A DNA stretch of 64,000 nt from Desulfomicrobium sp. UBA5193 (GCA_002412965.1 DHWB01000011.1:1-64000); one strand, 5' to 3'; shown: positions 17,611-26,237, counted from the stretch's first letter. Numbers and translations are program-made. The notes: generated by a model from the sequence alone, not told the origin.

Positions 17611-19046
17611 TTACCGTTCTCCCATCGCGCCGCGTGTTGTCTTGATGATGGGTTTGAGGATATATTCAAGTACTGTTTTCTTTCCAGTCAGCACATCCAC
17701 CTCCGCTACCATGCCAGGAATAATTGGCAATTCTTTTCCGTCTTTGTTTTTCAAAGATGCGTTTTCTGTACGCACCTTGATGAGGTAGTAACTAATTTTT
17801 TGTTGTTCATCGGTTATCGCGTCAGCGCTGATATGCTCCACAGTTCCAGGCATGCTGCCATAGATCGAAAAATCGTAGGCTGTGATCTTCACATTGGCCT
17901 TTTGGCCCGGATAAAGAAATGCTATGTCTTGGGGCAGAACCTTGGCTTCTACCATCAGAGTGTCATCTCTTGGCACAATTTCAAGGATTTCCTTGCCTGC
18001 TCCAACAGCTTCTCCGATTGTCGTAACGAATACTCTTTTTACTGTCCCTTCCACTGGGGAGCGCACGCTGGTTCGGTCCATTTGATCTTCCAAAGCCGGC
18101 AACTTTTCCTTTCCTCCTTCCATCTCCGTCCTAATCATATTGAGTTCCTTCAGGATCTCGGATCGTTGCTTCTCTCTTTCTTCTTCAATGCGATGAGTTG
18201 CGCCATCCAATGCCGCAGCTACTTTTGGGATGGAGAGGCGTGCGTCGGCGATCATTCCGGAAAGATCGGACATTTCACGCTGTGCCCTCAAAAGATCCAT
18301 ATCCGAAGCGGCACCCTTGGAAACCATGTTCTGTGTCATGTCGACTTCTTTCTTGAGCAGGGCGAAATTCTTCAGCAGGTATTCCAGTTTGCTTTTCAGC
18401 TCCTTAAGTTCCTGCGCTCGTTGCTCTTTTTCGCGTGCGAGCACTGTCAGCGACGATAGGCGACTGTTGTTACGGGAACGCATAAGCTCCCGCTGGTGTT
18501 CGATAAGGTGTGGTTTTTGGTCCAAAACTTCGGCCGGAAAATTAATAGTCTCTTTTCCATCGAGTTCCGCCTCAAGACGGGAGACGGCGAGCATCTGGTC
18601 AAGGTAACCAGACTGCTGCTCGCGGAACCGAGCGGTCATTTGGGTCTGATCGAGAAGGATCAACAATTGACCTTTGTCCACATGTTCCCCTTCGTGAACA
18701 AGAATTTCCTTAACTATGCCGCCTTCGAAGTTTTGAATACGTTTGATTTCGGAAGAAGGAATGACCTTGCCCATGCCCCGCACTACTTCGTCCAACTCGG
18801 CATGGGAGGCCCAAGTGACCGCAACCAGAAAGAAAATAACAATGACAACCAGAAGGACGTTGGCTGTAATCCGGCTCGAAGTGGTGATGTCGTCGAGTTC
18901 GGTCGCGAAACCTGCCAAGTTGTTTCCATAACCTTCCTGGTCGTAACCAGAGGGGCTTATTTTTTTGTCGGACAGGCGCCCTCGGGAGAAACGTCTGTAG
19001 GCTTTGTTTGTGCCGGTGCAACGGTTTGTTCGTTTTGCGTGCTCAT
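17611..19046 (-). CDS. HlyD-family type I secretion membrane fusion protein, N-terminus in another frame (A7 frame change)
   Basis: From 18918 down to 17611 the frame encodes a classic HlyD/LapC-like adaptor: one membrane helix (ANVLLVVIVIFFLVAV), a biotinyl-lipoyl segment (VPSS-type IPSSEIKRIQNFEGGIVKEI), a long coiled coil (~100-290), a second lipoyl half and the beta-barrel end. This frame has no ATG or GTG at its 5' end, only TTG at 18918. An ATG at 19046 overlaps the ABC transporter stop (ATGA) and encodes 29 residues (MSTQNEQTVA to CPTKK) before TAA at 18957-18959. Exactly there the sequence reads ACA AAA AAA TAA. A -1 shift on the A7 run joins this leader to ISPSGYDQEGYG and the HlyD body. 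Either recoding or slippage, a one-base deletion, or an alternative TTG start (AGGAAGG 13 bases upstream) would explain it. Confidence 0.85.
18957..18966 (-). promoter_or_regulatory. Candidate slippery site (A AAA AAA then TAA) in the membrane fusion gene
   Basis: On the - strand the zero-frame codons are ACA AAA AAA followed at once by TAA. The A AAA AAA heptamer is a known efficient -1 slippage sequence in bacteria, and A7 runs also provoke RNA polymerase slippage. The -1 frame leads straight into the HlyD body. A sequencing or natural indel cannot be excluded. Confidence 0.5.
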
Positions 19047-21262
19047 TTCTTCACCCCCATTCCTTGCGAATGAGCTTGAGCCACCGGGACCACTCCGGAT
19101 TGCAGTTGCTGCATGATCAAGTCCTTTGGCCCGTCAGCCACAACCTGCCCCTCGTCCATGACGATCAAACGATCTACAAGTTCGAGCAGGCTGGGACGAT
19201 GTGTTATCAACAGCATGGTTTTACCGGGCAATATGGTTTTCAGGCGTTGCACCAAAAGAGCTTCTGATTGAGCGTCCATGGAACTGGTGGGTTCATCCAT
19301 CACCAGAATGCTGGGTTTGCGCAGCAGCGCACGCGCGATGGAAATGGACTGGCGCTGCCCACCGGAAAGGCTGCTCCCGCGCTCGCTGACTTGCAGCGCG
19401 TATCCCTGGGGATGCAGTCGCATAAAGTCGTTTGTGCCAGAAATCAGCGCTGCTTGAAGGATTTCCTGATCAGAGGCCTGTGGATGAGACATGCAGATGT
19501 TTTGACGCACGGATCCTTGGAAAAGAGCCACATCTTGAGGCATGTAGCCGGTCCAACGGCGCAGGTCCGCAGGGTCGACCTGGCGCAGATCTGTTCCGTC
19601 CACAAGCAATGCTCCTTCGTCTGCAGTATAGAGGCTTAATGCCAATTTGCCCAAGGTTGATTTGCCCGATCCTGTTTTTCCCACTATGCCGACGCGTTCG
19701 CCAGCCTTGATTTTAAGATTCACTCTTTTCAAGGCGGGCAAGTTGGAGCCGGGATAGGCAAAGGAAACATCACGTAATTCCAAGTTTCCCTGGAAGAAGG
19801 GTCTGTGCAGGAAGGTATTCACATTTTTTCGTTCCACGTCCAGCGCCATTACATTATTTAACGCATCATACGCGCTCATTGTATGGTGCAAGCGGGTAAT
19901 GAGTTGAGCAATCTGGGCGAAAGGGCCCATCACTCTGCCGCTTAGTATGGAGCAGGCAATTAACCCGCCTGTTGTGAGAGTTCCTTCCTTGATGAGGTAA
20001 ACGCCAATAATAATGATAATCACATAGGCAAATTGCTGCACAAGTCCCGTAAGATTCATGGCTAAATGAGAAAGAGATCTGGAACGGATCGCATGGCGGG
20101 CACTGTCAACCGTGTTGCGGTTCCAATGCTGACGCATTGTTGCCTCGCAACCCAATCCCTTCACGGTTTCAATGTTGCTCAGCGTCTCCACGAGCACTGA
20201 ATGTTTGCCGTTTCCCATGGCCATCGCCGCTTCAACTGAGTGCTTAATAGGGAAGTGGATTGCCAGGCCTATAAACAAGGTGATTGGTAAAATCGCCATG
20301 AAGACGAAGGCTATGGGACCGCCAATGTACCAAAACATGGCAATAAAAAGGAAAATAAATGGCAAATCAACAAAGCTGACAAGCGTAGCGGAGGTGAAAA
20401 AATCCCGCAGTACTTCCAATTCCCTGAGAAGATTTGCGAATGCTCCAACGGAAGCTGGCTTGTCCTTGAGTCGCATGCCGAGCAATTGATCGAAGAGCTT
20501 TCCTTCAAGTTCAAGGTCGATTTTCTTTCCCGTGTTGTCGATAAAGTGCGCGCGGAGTGTCTTGATTATAAAGTCGAAGGCGATCACTACCGTCATTCCT
20601 GTGGCAAGCACCCATAAGGTATCCAAGGCCGAATTCGGGACGACACGATCATAAACATTCATTACGAAAAGTGGCGTGGCCAGCGCGATCATGTTCAAGA
20701 TGACTGCCGCGATCATAACTTGTGAGTAAGTCCACCAATTTCTGATCAGGGCTCCCCAAAGCCAATGGCCTCCAAGTCTAGGTGAAGATACGCTAGAAGC
20801 AGAATTATTCTTTTTGTCCGGAATGAGGTAAAGGACGTGCCCACTATAAATTTTTTCGAGCTCCTGCTTAGACATTTTTTTTGCGCCACCCTCCACTGCG
20901 GGGTGAGTGATGCTGAAATCTACGCCGCTGGATTCAAGGAGGATGCATGCGGTCTCATCCTTCAGAAAGAGAACGGCAGGAAGGGCGAAGCTCACAATCT
21001 GTTGGAGTTGGCTTTTGACGATTCGAGCGGCGAGTCCGGCATTACGTGCTGCGGATTCAGCCATAGCCGGAGTCAATCGACCATTATTGTCAAGCGGCAA
21101 TCCGGACAATAAGGAAGTCGAAGTTAAGGTGCGCCCGTGATGCTTCGCAACATAAAGGACGCATTCCGTGAGTATGTCAGCAGATGTCAGTTCGTTGACG
21201 CTAGTGAGAGAATTTTTGTCATCAATATTGATCCCATATTGATTATATGCTGAGGCTTCCAT
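19043..21262 (-). CDS. Type I secretion ABC transporter/permease (LapB/HlyB type, C39-like domain)
   Basis: 739 residues. The N-terminal ~150 form a C39-peptidase-like domain without the Q-xx-DCG catalytic motif, as in HlyB/LapB-type RTX exporters. Six membrane helices follow (~180-480), with motifs typical of the family (MNVYDRVVPNSALDTLWVLA, PFIFLFIAMFWYIGGP). The nucleotide-binding domain (~510-735) has Walker A GKTGSGKST, signature LSGGQRQS and Walker B ILVMDEPTSSMD. The start has CGGAG upstream. Its stop overlaps the ATG of the fusion-protein leader by 4 nt, so the two are translationally coupled. It is the energising component for exporting RTX proteins; the obvious substrates are the giant RTX proteins at the left of the window. 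Confidence 0.93.
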   Translation of the reverse strand: MEASAYNQYGINIDDKNSLTSVNELTSADILTECVLYVAKHHGRTLTSTSLLSGLPLDNNGRLTPAMAESAARNAGLAARIVKSQLQQIVSFALPAVLFLKDETACILLESSGVDFSITHPAVEGGAKKMSKQELEKIYSGHVLYLIPDKKNNSASSVSSPRLGGHWLWGALIRNWWTYSQVMIAAVILNMIALATPLFVMNVYDRVVPNSALDTLWVLATGMTVVIAFDFIIKTLRAHFIDNTGKKIDLELEGKLFDQLLGMRLKDKPASVGAFANLLRELEVLRDFFTSATLVSFVDLPFIFLFIAMFWYIGGPIAFVFMAILPITLFIGLAIHFPIKHSVEAAMAMGNGKHSVLVETLSNIETVKGLGCEATMRQHWNRNTVDSARHAIRSRSLSHLAMNLTGLVQQFAYVIIIIIGVYLIKEGTLTTGGLIACSILSGRVMGPFAQIAQLITRLHHTMSAYDALNNVMALDVERKNVNTFLHRPFFQGNLELRDVSFAYPGSNLPALKRVNLKIKAGERVGIVGKTGSGKSTLGKLALSLYTADEGALLVDGTDLRQVDPADLRRWTGYMPQDVALFQGSVRQNICMSHPQASDQEILQAALISGTNDFMRLHPQGYALQVSERGSSLSGGQRQSISIARALLRKPSILVMDEPTSSMDAQSEALLVQRLKTILPGKTMLLITHRPSLLELVDRLIVMDEGQVVADGPKDLIMQQLQSGVVPVAQAHSQGMGVKK

Positions 21263-21378
21263 TGTGTACTCCGATTTACTTGTGCATGACTTGCAATATT
21301 TTTAGTGCATTTATTTATATATAAATATTATTATATATTTATGATGAACAAATGACGTATTTTTTAAAATTATGTTTC

Positions 21379-22530
21379 CTATTCATATGAGAATGATTCT
21401 TTTAATTTTAATATTTCGTCTAAATGAGATAAAAAAAAATCTATAATATTTGGGTCGAAATGTTTTCCTCTTTCACTTTGTATGATTTCGATAACTTTAT
21501 CGAGCGGAAATGGATCTTTATAAGGTCTTTTCGAAAGCAAAGCGTCAAAAACATCAACAAGTCCTACGATTCTCGCTTCAAGAGGAATGTTTTCGCCACT
21601 TAAGCCGTGAGGATATCCTTGCCCGTCCCATCGTTCATGGTGATAAAGCGCGACGCGATAAGCTACACGCAATAAGTCCGACTGGCCGTCTGCCAGTGCC
21701 TTTGCTCCGATCACAGTATGGAGTTTCATTGCTTCAAACTCTTCTGGAGTTAACTTGCCGGACTTGAGAAGAATATGGTCTGGAATTCCAATTTTTCCTA
21801 AGTCATGCATTGAACTCGCCAAGCCGAGTTGCTCCGCATTTTCTGTGGACATGCCGCATTTCAAGGCGATCAACTCTGAATATGCCTGAATACGTTTGAT
21901 ATGACTTCCGGTGTCAGTATCTCTCAGTTCCGCAGCAAGGCATAGCCTTGAAATAGTCTCGCGCTTTACTTCTGTTAATTCTATGTTTTTTTCTTCAAGT
22001 CTCTTTGTTCGTTCTGCAACTTTATATTCTAGTATTGCGTTTTGATCCTTTAGTCTATTTTCAGCGATTTTAAGTTTTAAATGTGTTTTCAGTCGTGCAT
22101 TGACCTCTAGTATATCAAATGGTTTAGTGATGTAGTCTACTGCACCAAGTTCGAAAGCCTTGTTGAGGCTTAGTGGATCTTTTTCAGAAGTAATAAATAT
22201 TATTGGGATATTTTTTGTTACATGATTATTTTTGACATAATTGCAGACATCAAATCCATTTATGTTTGGCATAAACAGATCAAGTAAGATAATATCAGGT
22301 AAAGAGTGCGATAAAGATTCGATTGCAAGTTTGCTATCAAGCGAGACAGAAATATGAGAGTAATTTCTTAAAGCTTCTACTAAAACTAATATATTTATTT
22401 CTACATCATCAACTATAAGTATTTTGTATTTATATAATTCATTTTCTTCACTGAGGGAGTAGTTATGATATTTATTTTTCAGAGCGATTATTTCGTGTTT
22501 ATGGTCAGAAGGAAGTGTTTGAACTTGCAT
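21379..22530 (-). CDS. Response regulator with HD-GYP domain (RpfG-like)
   Basis: 383 residues. A receiver domain (~34-150) has the phospho-Asp in IILLDLFMPNINGFD, a helical linker spans ~155-190, and an HD-GYP domain spans ~190-375 with MHDLGKIGIPD, the HHERWDGQGYP version of the GYP motif, and VDVFDALLSKRPYKD. HD-GYP proteins hydrolyse cyclic di-GMP or, in some clades, cGAMP. The catalytic HD and the downstream histidines are present, so it is probably active. The start has AAAGGAG upstream. It precedes the type I secretion ABC gene by 116 bases on the same strand, tying second-messenger turnover to the RTX export locus. Confidence 0.92.
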   Translation of the reverse strand: MQVQTLPSDHKHEIIALKNKYHNYSLSEENELYKYKILIVDDVEINILVLVEALRNYSHISVSLDSKLAIESLSHSLPDIILLDLFMPNINGFDVCNYVKNNHVTKNIPIIFITSEKDPLSLNKAFELGAVDYITKPFDILEVNARLKTHLKLKIAENRLKDQNAILEYKVAERTKRLEEKNIELTEVKRETISRLCLAAELRDTDTGSHIKRIQAYSELIALKCGMSTENAEQLGLASSMHDLGKIGIPDHILLKSGKLTPEEFEAMKLHTVIGAKALADGQSDLLRVAYRVALYHHERWDGQGYPHGLSGENIPLEARIVGLVDVFDALLSKRPYKDPFPLDKVIEIIQSERGKHFDPNIIDFFLSHLDEILKLKESFSYE

Positions 22531-23116
22531 GGTATTCTCCTTTGAGGATAATGGATTACCCCGCGCTTTTCAGAATAAAGACTAATTATGGAGGCAAGCT
22601 TCAAACCTCATTAATGGTTATGCTATCTGTAGATACTTGCTAGCCTCAATTCATAATCAGCTGTATTTTAGTAAATATCTTTATGGGTGGTTTTGTACGT
22701 GTATACGTAGTCAACCCCGTATGTCTTCTCGTCGAAAGCTTCGGATTTGGTGCCGATCTCGACAGTGGAAAGGTCGATACAATTTGTCTGGGTATATCTT
22801 TTAACTCCCTTGTATGTTTGGCAGTGTGCCCGGCTAAATAAGGGTTGGCCAATATGTTTCTGGAGATTGACGGATGCCAAATGTCGTCGAGTTCATCGTC
22901 GTCGACTTGTGTAGGGACTGCGACGTGGGGGGGGGGCGGTCGTAAGGATTTCACTACGAGAAAAGCGTATTCAGAATAATCAAGGAAAGTTTGTTTACCT
23001 CTATCGAAATCCTGATCTTAAATTGCGTCTATGTACGGGTGAAGCAAATATTCGTTAGCAGGTAGTTCAGGTAATTTCGTCAGCTGGTCGGGGAAGGAAA
23101 GTCACGCTTCGAGTGC

Positions 23117-23400
23117 TCACTGCTCGGAACGGGCCATTGAAGCTTTCAGTCTCGTATTTGTGTGCAAGGAATGCCAACGATGAAGGATTTGCGGTAAGTG
23201 CATCTCAAAGCTTGCCAATGTACTTCTTACGGGTTCCAGAAGTGGGCAGTTGTGCATGCTCGGCCGCATGCTTGAGAAAATGAGCAATGCGCATCTGGCG
23301 GTCTGCTGCGTTTCGGCCCGTCGCACGCAGCGCAGGAGATAGGGGCGACCCAAATTGATTGGGGTCGGTCAATTCTACTTCAAACGTCGAAGATCCAAAT
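23117..23400 (-). pseudogene. Probable degenerate ISL3-like transposase relic
   Basis: Two overlapping - strand frames together give a fragment resembling the C-terminal part of ISL3/IS204-family transposases: one frame reads AADRQMRIAHFLKHAAEHA, the other continues as LEPVRSTLASFEMHLPQILH, then RWHSLHTNTRLKA. The last part matches the family's pattern of HxxGIL followed by a T-N-x-x-L-E region. It is frameshifted, lacks the rest of the gene and has no recognised ends. The family call is from memory and tentative. Confidence 0.35.
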
Positions 23401-23435
23401 AAAAAAGGATCCAAGCAGACGTGCTTGGATCCTTT
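23400..23435 (-). terminator. Rho-independent terminator of tRNA-Met
   Basis: 14-bp perfect stem AAAGGATCCAAGCA with loop CGTC on the - strand, running into a T-tract, just downstream of the tRNA CCA end. Confidence 0.85.
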
Positions 23436-23443
23436 GATATGTA

Positions 23444-23520
23444 TGGTAGCGAGGGAGGGAATTGAACCCCCGACACTGCGGATATGAGCCGCATGCTCTA
23501 ACCGTCTGAGCTACCTCGCC
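23444..23520 (-). tRNA. tRNA-Met (CAT), elongator type
   Basis: 77-nt cloverleaf on the - strand. The acceptor GGCGAGG pairs with CCTCGCT, the D-arm GCTC/GAGC is present, the anticodon stem TGCGG/CCGCA encloses loop CTCATAT (anticodon CAT), the T-arm contains GGTTCAA, and CCA is encoded. The body resembles elongator tRNA-Met rather than initiator (no run of three G-C pairs at the loop). A tRNA-Ile2 with lysidine-modified CAT cannot be fully excluded. Confidence 0.93.
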
Positions 23521-23555
23521 ATACTTGTTTCGGGTCGTCCCGAAAGCGAAGTCGG

Positions 23556-23584
23556 TTAATATAGAGGGGGCTTTCAAATGGCAA
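23556..23584 (-). promoter_or_regulatory. Putative sigma-70 promoter of tRNA-Met
   Basis: On the - strand, TTGCCA (23584-23579), a 17-base spacer and TATTAA (23561-23556), ending about 35 bases before the mature tRNA 5' end. Confidence 0.5.
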
Positions 23585-23719
23585 GGACTTTTTTTGGGTG
23601 TCTCGAAATTTTGAAAATTTGCTTCTCTGGTTGAATTCGGCTATTTGATGCTTACGTTTCTGATGTGAGAGATTCACCCTTGGCCATTCGTGGCCAGGAA
23701 AAAACGCAGGAGGATTCCA

Positions 23720-24022
23720 ATGGTTAATAACTTGCGCGAGTATATTCGCAAAGACTGCCTTGTGCCTGTCCGCTACACCTATGAGGGCCAGAACAAAACG
23801 CTGTATGCCCGTTTGATCAATTACAGTGATGGCGGCCTGTGCCTCAAGACCCGAACTCCCATCGAGGAGGGCGCCAAGTTGGAGTTGTCCTTGGAAGGAT
23901 ATACCCCGAAAGAATCCTCAATGGGTGAATTTGATCGTTATCCGGTGGCCGTCTGCTGGAGCAAGAAAATCCCTGAACGCGGGCTTCCTGTTTACGAGAC
24001 GGGCCTCAAGTACAGAGGTTGA
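23720..24022 (+). CDS. Stand-alone PilZ domain protein
   Basis: 100 residues, start at 23720 with CAGGAGG upstream. The sequence is a minimal PilZ domain: YIRKDCLVPVRY supplies the basic c-di-GMP-binding element (RK rather than a full RxxxR), and NYSDGGLCLK is the D/NxSxxG motif. The barrel strands end in ETGLKYRG. PilZ proteins bind cyclic di-GMP and relay it to partner proteins controlling motility or surface attachment. It is monocistronic, followed by its own terminator, between the tRNA and the hydroxyacid dehydrogenase. It is the second PilZ-like gene within 8 kb, after the RHH-PilZ fusion. Confidence 0.85.
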   Translation: MVNNLREYIRKDCLVPVRYTYEGQNKTLYARLINYSDGGLCLKTRTPIEEGAKLELSLEGYTPKESSMGEFDRYPVAVCWSKKIPERGLPVYETGLKYRG

Positions 24023-24026
24023 CGGG

Positions 24027-24057
24027 AAGGGCCGGAGTTCGGCCCTTCTTGTTTTTT
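24027..24057 (+). terminator. Rho-independent terminator after the PilZ gene
   Basis: Stem AAGGGCCG/CGGCCCTT (24027-24034, 24040-24047) followed by TCTTGTTTTTT. It abuts the convergent dehydrogenase gene. Confidence 0.8.
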
Positions 24058-25078
24058 ACGCATTGCAGTCGTGATAGAGAATCGAGGGCGATATTTTTGC
24101 TATCGATTCGGTACCCGTCATGACCATGGCCTGCATCAGTTCAGTGCGCAGCGATGCGCTGAATGTCGTAACGCCCTCGGTCAGTCCGCCCATGGCTGCA
24201 ATGCTGAATGGTCTGCCGATCATAACCGCGTCCGCCCCCAGAGCGAGCATTTTGAGCACATCGGCGCCAGTCCGTACCCCTCCGTCAACGATAATCCCCA
24301 GCTTTCCCTTCATCTCGGCAGCTATGTTCGGCAATACTTCCGCAGTGCCCGGAGTGTGGTCCAGCACACGCCCGCCATGGTTGGAGACCACAATGGCGTC
24401 AGCGCCGGCTTCCAGGGCCAAGGTGGCGTCTTCCGGAGTCATTATGCCCTTGACTATGAACTTTGCGCCTATCTTGGAAATAATCTCACGCAGCGCATCC
24501 ACTGATTTGGGCGAAACTGGGCGTCCCATTTTACGCAGGGTGATGAGTCCCGCCGCGTCGATGTCCATGCCCAGAATTGGAGCGCCACAATTTTCGGCTT
24601 TTAAGAGTTTTTCGTAAAGTTCTGCGTCTTCCCAGGGTTTGATGAACGGAATGCCGTGGCCGCCTGCGGCCGAAATAGCCGCAAACGCGGCTTCGTGTAT
24701 GAACGGCGGAACTCCATCTCCGGTGCAACCGATAATGCCTGCCTGCTTGCATCCGTCGATAATGGCGGTGATATATTCCTCTTCGGTCCGCTTTCCCCCC
24801 ATATTGAACGAGATTCCGCCAATGGGCGCCGCCAGTACAGGCATGGACAACTTAAGTCCGAGCAGGGTGGTGCTGGTGTCGGGTTCGGTGATGTCGTGCA
24901 CCAGGCGCATATTGAACGTGTGTTTGGCCAGAGCCTGCACGTTGGCCATGAAGGCCGAGCCAGTGCCGAGTCCTCCCATGCCGGGCACTTCCCCTGCACA
25001 GGCTTTGCCATTGCAGACCGGACATACACGGCAGAAGCCGGTCATCAAGTCACGAGCGGTTTTACGTATTTCCTTCAT
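24056..25078 (-). CDS. FMN-dependent alpha-hydroxy acid dehydrogenase (lactate dehydrogenase/oxidase-like)
   Basis: 340 residues of the FMN-dependent alpha-hydroxyacid dehydrogenase superfamily (LldD/glycolate oxidase). Visible signatures are the FMN-binding region MPVLAAPIGGISFN, the active-site segment VVSNHGGRVLDHTP (His-Gly-Gly-Arg) and the phosphate-binding end IVDGGVRTGADVLKMLALGA. It also has a Cys-rich N-terminus (CRVCPVCNGKACAGEVPGMG), shared by a subgroup in sulfate reducers and clostridia. The family oxidises L-2-hydroxyacids such as lactate to ketoacids. Its start overlaps the end of the upstream GntR gene by 17 nt, so the two form an operon, and the regulator is LldR-like, which favours lactate. 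Substrate assignment is inference. Confidence 0.85.
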   Translation of the reverse strand: MKEIRKTARDLMTGFCRVCPVCNGKACAGEVPGMGGLGTGSAFMANVQALAKHTFNMRLVHDITEPDTSTTLLGLKLSMPVLAAPIGGISFNMGGKRTEEEYITAIIDGCKQAGIIGCTGDGVPPFIHEAAFAAISAAGGHGIPFIKPWEDAELYEKLLKAENCGAPILGMDIDAAGLITLRKMGRPVSPKSVDALREIISKIGAKFIVKGIMTPEDATLALEAGADAIVVSNHGGRVLDHTPGTAEVLPNIAAEMKGKLGIIVDGGVRTGADVLKMLALGADAVMIGRPFSIAAMGGLTEGVTTFSASLRTELMQAMVMTGTESIAKISPSILYHDCNA

Positions 25079-25781
25079 TTATTGAGTCTCCCGTGGTTGA
25101 GGTGAAGACAATTTCCCAGGTTTGCTTAAGATGTTCCGTCATGGCCTCCCGCGCGCGTTCCGAGTCATGCATGGATAATGCGTTCAGAATATTCTGATGT
25201 CCTTCGAGAGATCTTTGCCCCCGGATTGGCGACTGCAATGCTTCATCCCTGCTTTCACGCAGCAGATCATGCATTTGTTCCATGAGCAGGACGATGGTTT
25301 GATTGTCGGTAGATGCGGCAATGATGTCATGGAAGGACTGATCGAGCGCAAATACGGGCAGCCCATCACTCAGTGAACTTTCGTAGGAATCCATGATGCT
25401 TTGCAAGTGTTGCAGGTCTTCGGAATTTATCCGCTGGGCGGCAAGATGGGCGATTTGAGGCTCAAGCAGGAGACGCAGTTCGAAAATATCCGCCAATCGG
25501 TGTCGCTCTCGTGCAAAAATTTCCCCTAGCGCGCGGTTCAGGTTTGCCTGACTGGTTTCTGCGAGATAGGTTCCGGCACCGGGCCTGCTGAAAAGCAAGC
25601 CCTGCTGTTCCAGGCTTTTGATTGCCTCACGCACCGAATTGCGCGAGACTCCAAACATTACTGCGAGTTGGCGTTCCGGCGGGAGGCGATCTCCCGGCTT
25701 GAGGTCGTTGTTTTGCACCAACACGTGCAAGCGCATGGTGATTTCTTCAAAGATTCTTTTTTGTCGAATGGATGTGGTCAA
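25062..25781 (-). CDS. FadR/LldR-type GntR-family transcriptional regulator
   Basis: 239 residues. The winged helix (~10-75) contains LKPGDRLPPERQLAVMFGVS and RNSVREAIKSLEQQGLL; the FCD domain (~90-225) has the metal-coordinating pattern (FHDIIA, GHQNIL, MTEHLKQTW). It is the first gene of a two-gene operon with the FMN hydroxyacid dehydrogenase. A palindrome ATTGGTCCTACCAAT lies 18 bases upstream of its start (25799-25813). It has the TGGT-N3-ACCA form bound by LldR/PdhR-type regulators, so autoregulation plus control of the dehydrogenase is likely. The inducer is probably a hydroxyacid such as lactate (inference). Confidence 0.88.
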   Translation of the reverse strand: MTTSIRQKRIFEEITMRLHVLVQNNDLKPGDRLPPERQLAVMFGVSRNSVREAIKSLEQQGLLFSRPGAGTYLAETSQANLNRALGEIFARERHRLADIFELRLLLEPQIAHLAAQRINSEDLQHLQSIMDSYESSLSDGLPVFALDQSFHDIIAASTDNQTIVLLMEQMHDLLRESRDEALQSPIRGQRSLEGHQNILNALSMHDSERAREAMTEHLKQTWEIVFTSTTGDSINEGNT

Positions 25782-25798
25782 AGTTGTACTCCGGTAAA

Positions 25799-25813
25799 AT
25801 TGGTCCTACCAAT
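25799..25813. promoter_or_regulatory. Palindromic operator of the LldR-like regulator
   Basis: ATTGGTCCTACCAAT is a perfect 6+6 palindrome with a 3-base centre, matching the FadR-subfamily operator form (TGGT-N3-ACCA). It is placed where a repressor would block the regulator-dehydrogenase operon. Confidence 0.7.
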
Positions 25814-25937
25814 ACTCGGGGTTCGGGTCAAAGGGCAAGTCTCTGTTTCAGGCAGGATGCCACAGTGACGCGTGAGTCAGGATACCCTTGTGTCTGCGTT
25901 TTGCCGTGAATTTACAGTGAATTCAGTGGAGGGGAAT

Positions 25938-26237
25938 ATGGATGCGAAGCGAATTATTGAAGTATTTGAAGCATATTTTGAAAAATACAAGAAGACCGAG
26001 GGAGATCGGACCAGTTGGTCGGCACATTGGACCGTGTACACCAAGGGGCACAGTTTCGAGATCAATTTGACCAAGTGTCCAAGAGGCACGCGCTTCAAGA
26101 TTTTTTGCGACACAAGGAAGATTGAGGAGATCGTAGGGTGGGAAGCGTTTCTCGGCAGTTTGGGCAGGCTTGAAAATGAACACGCTCCCGCCTTTGAGCA
26201 CGAGGATTTTTTCACCCAGATGGAAGAAATGCTCTAG
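25938..26237 (+). CDS. Hypothetical protein, 99 aa
   Basis: Start at 25938 (MDAKRIIEVF) preceded by GGAGGGG 4-10 bases upstream. A longer frame from 25872 exists but lacks a ribosome site. The small soluble protein is mixed alpha/beta in appearance, with no signal peptide or membrane helix, two cysteines (TKCPRG and FCDT) and an acidic C-terminus (FEHEDFFTQMEEML). It is divergent from the LldR-like regulator. I do not recognise the family. Coding is supported by the ribosome site and a normal amino-acid composition. Confidence 0.65.
   Translation: MDAKRIIEVFEAYFEKYKKTEGDRTSWSAHWTVYTKGHSFEINLTKCPRGTRFKIFCDTRKIEEIVGWEAFLGSLGRLENEHAPAFEHEDFFTQMEEML

Larger units (their letters stand above)
22531..23443. 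other. Decayed, gene-poor region upstream of the HD-GYP gene
   Basis: About 900 bases without an intact gene. It holds a ten-G run (near 22927-22936), a protein-like but startless - strand frame (22668-22880, ending KTTHKDIY), and a probable transposase relic (23117-23400). With the tRNA at its right edge it looks like a past insertion site. No attachment-site repeat of the tRNA 3' end was found. Confidence 0.45.

Noticed and set aside
22646..22954. 102-codon - strand frame spanning the G10 run
   Set aside because: Low-complexity Pro/Arg-rich composition; the more protein-like frame there is a different one and has no start. Treated as decayed sequence.
23444..23520. tRNA-Met 3' end as an active integration (att) site
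   Set aside because: No repeat of the tRNA 3' end and no integrase gene were found in the window.
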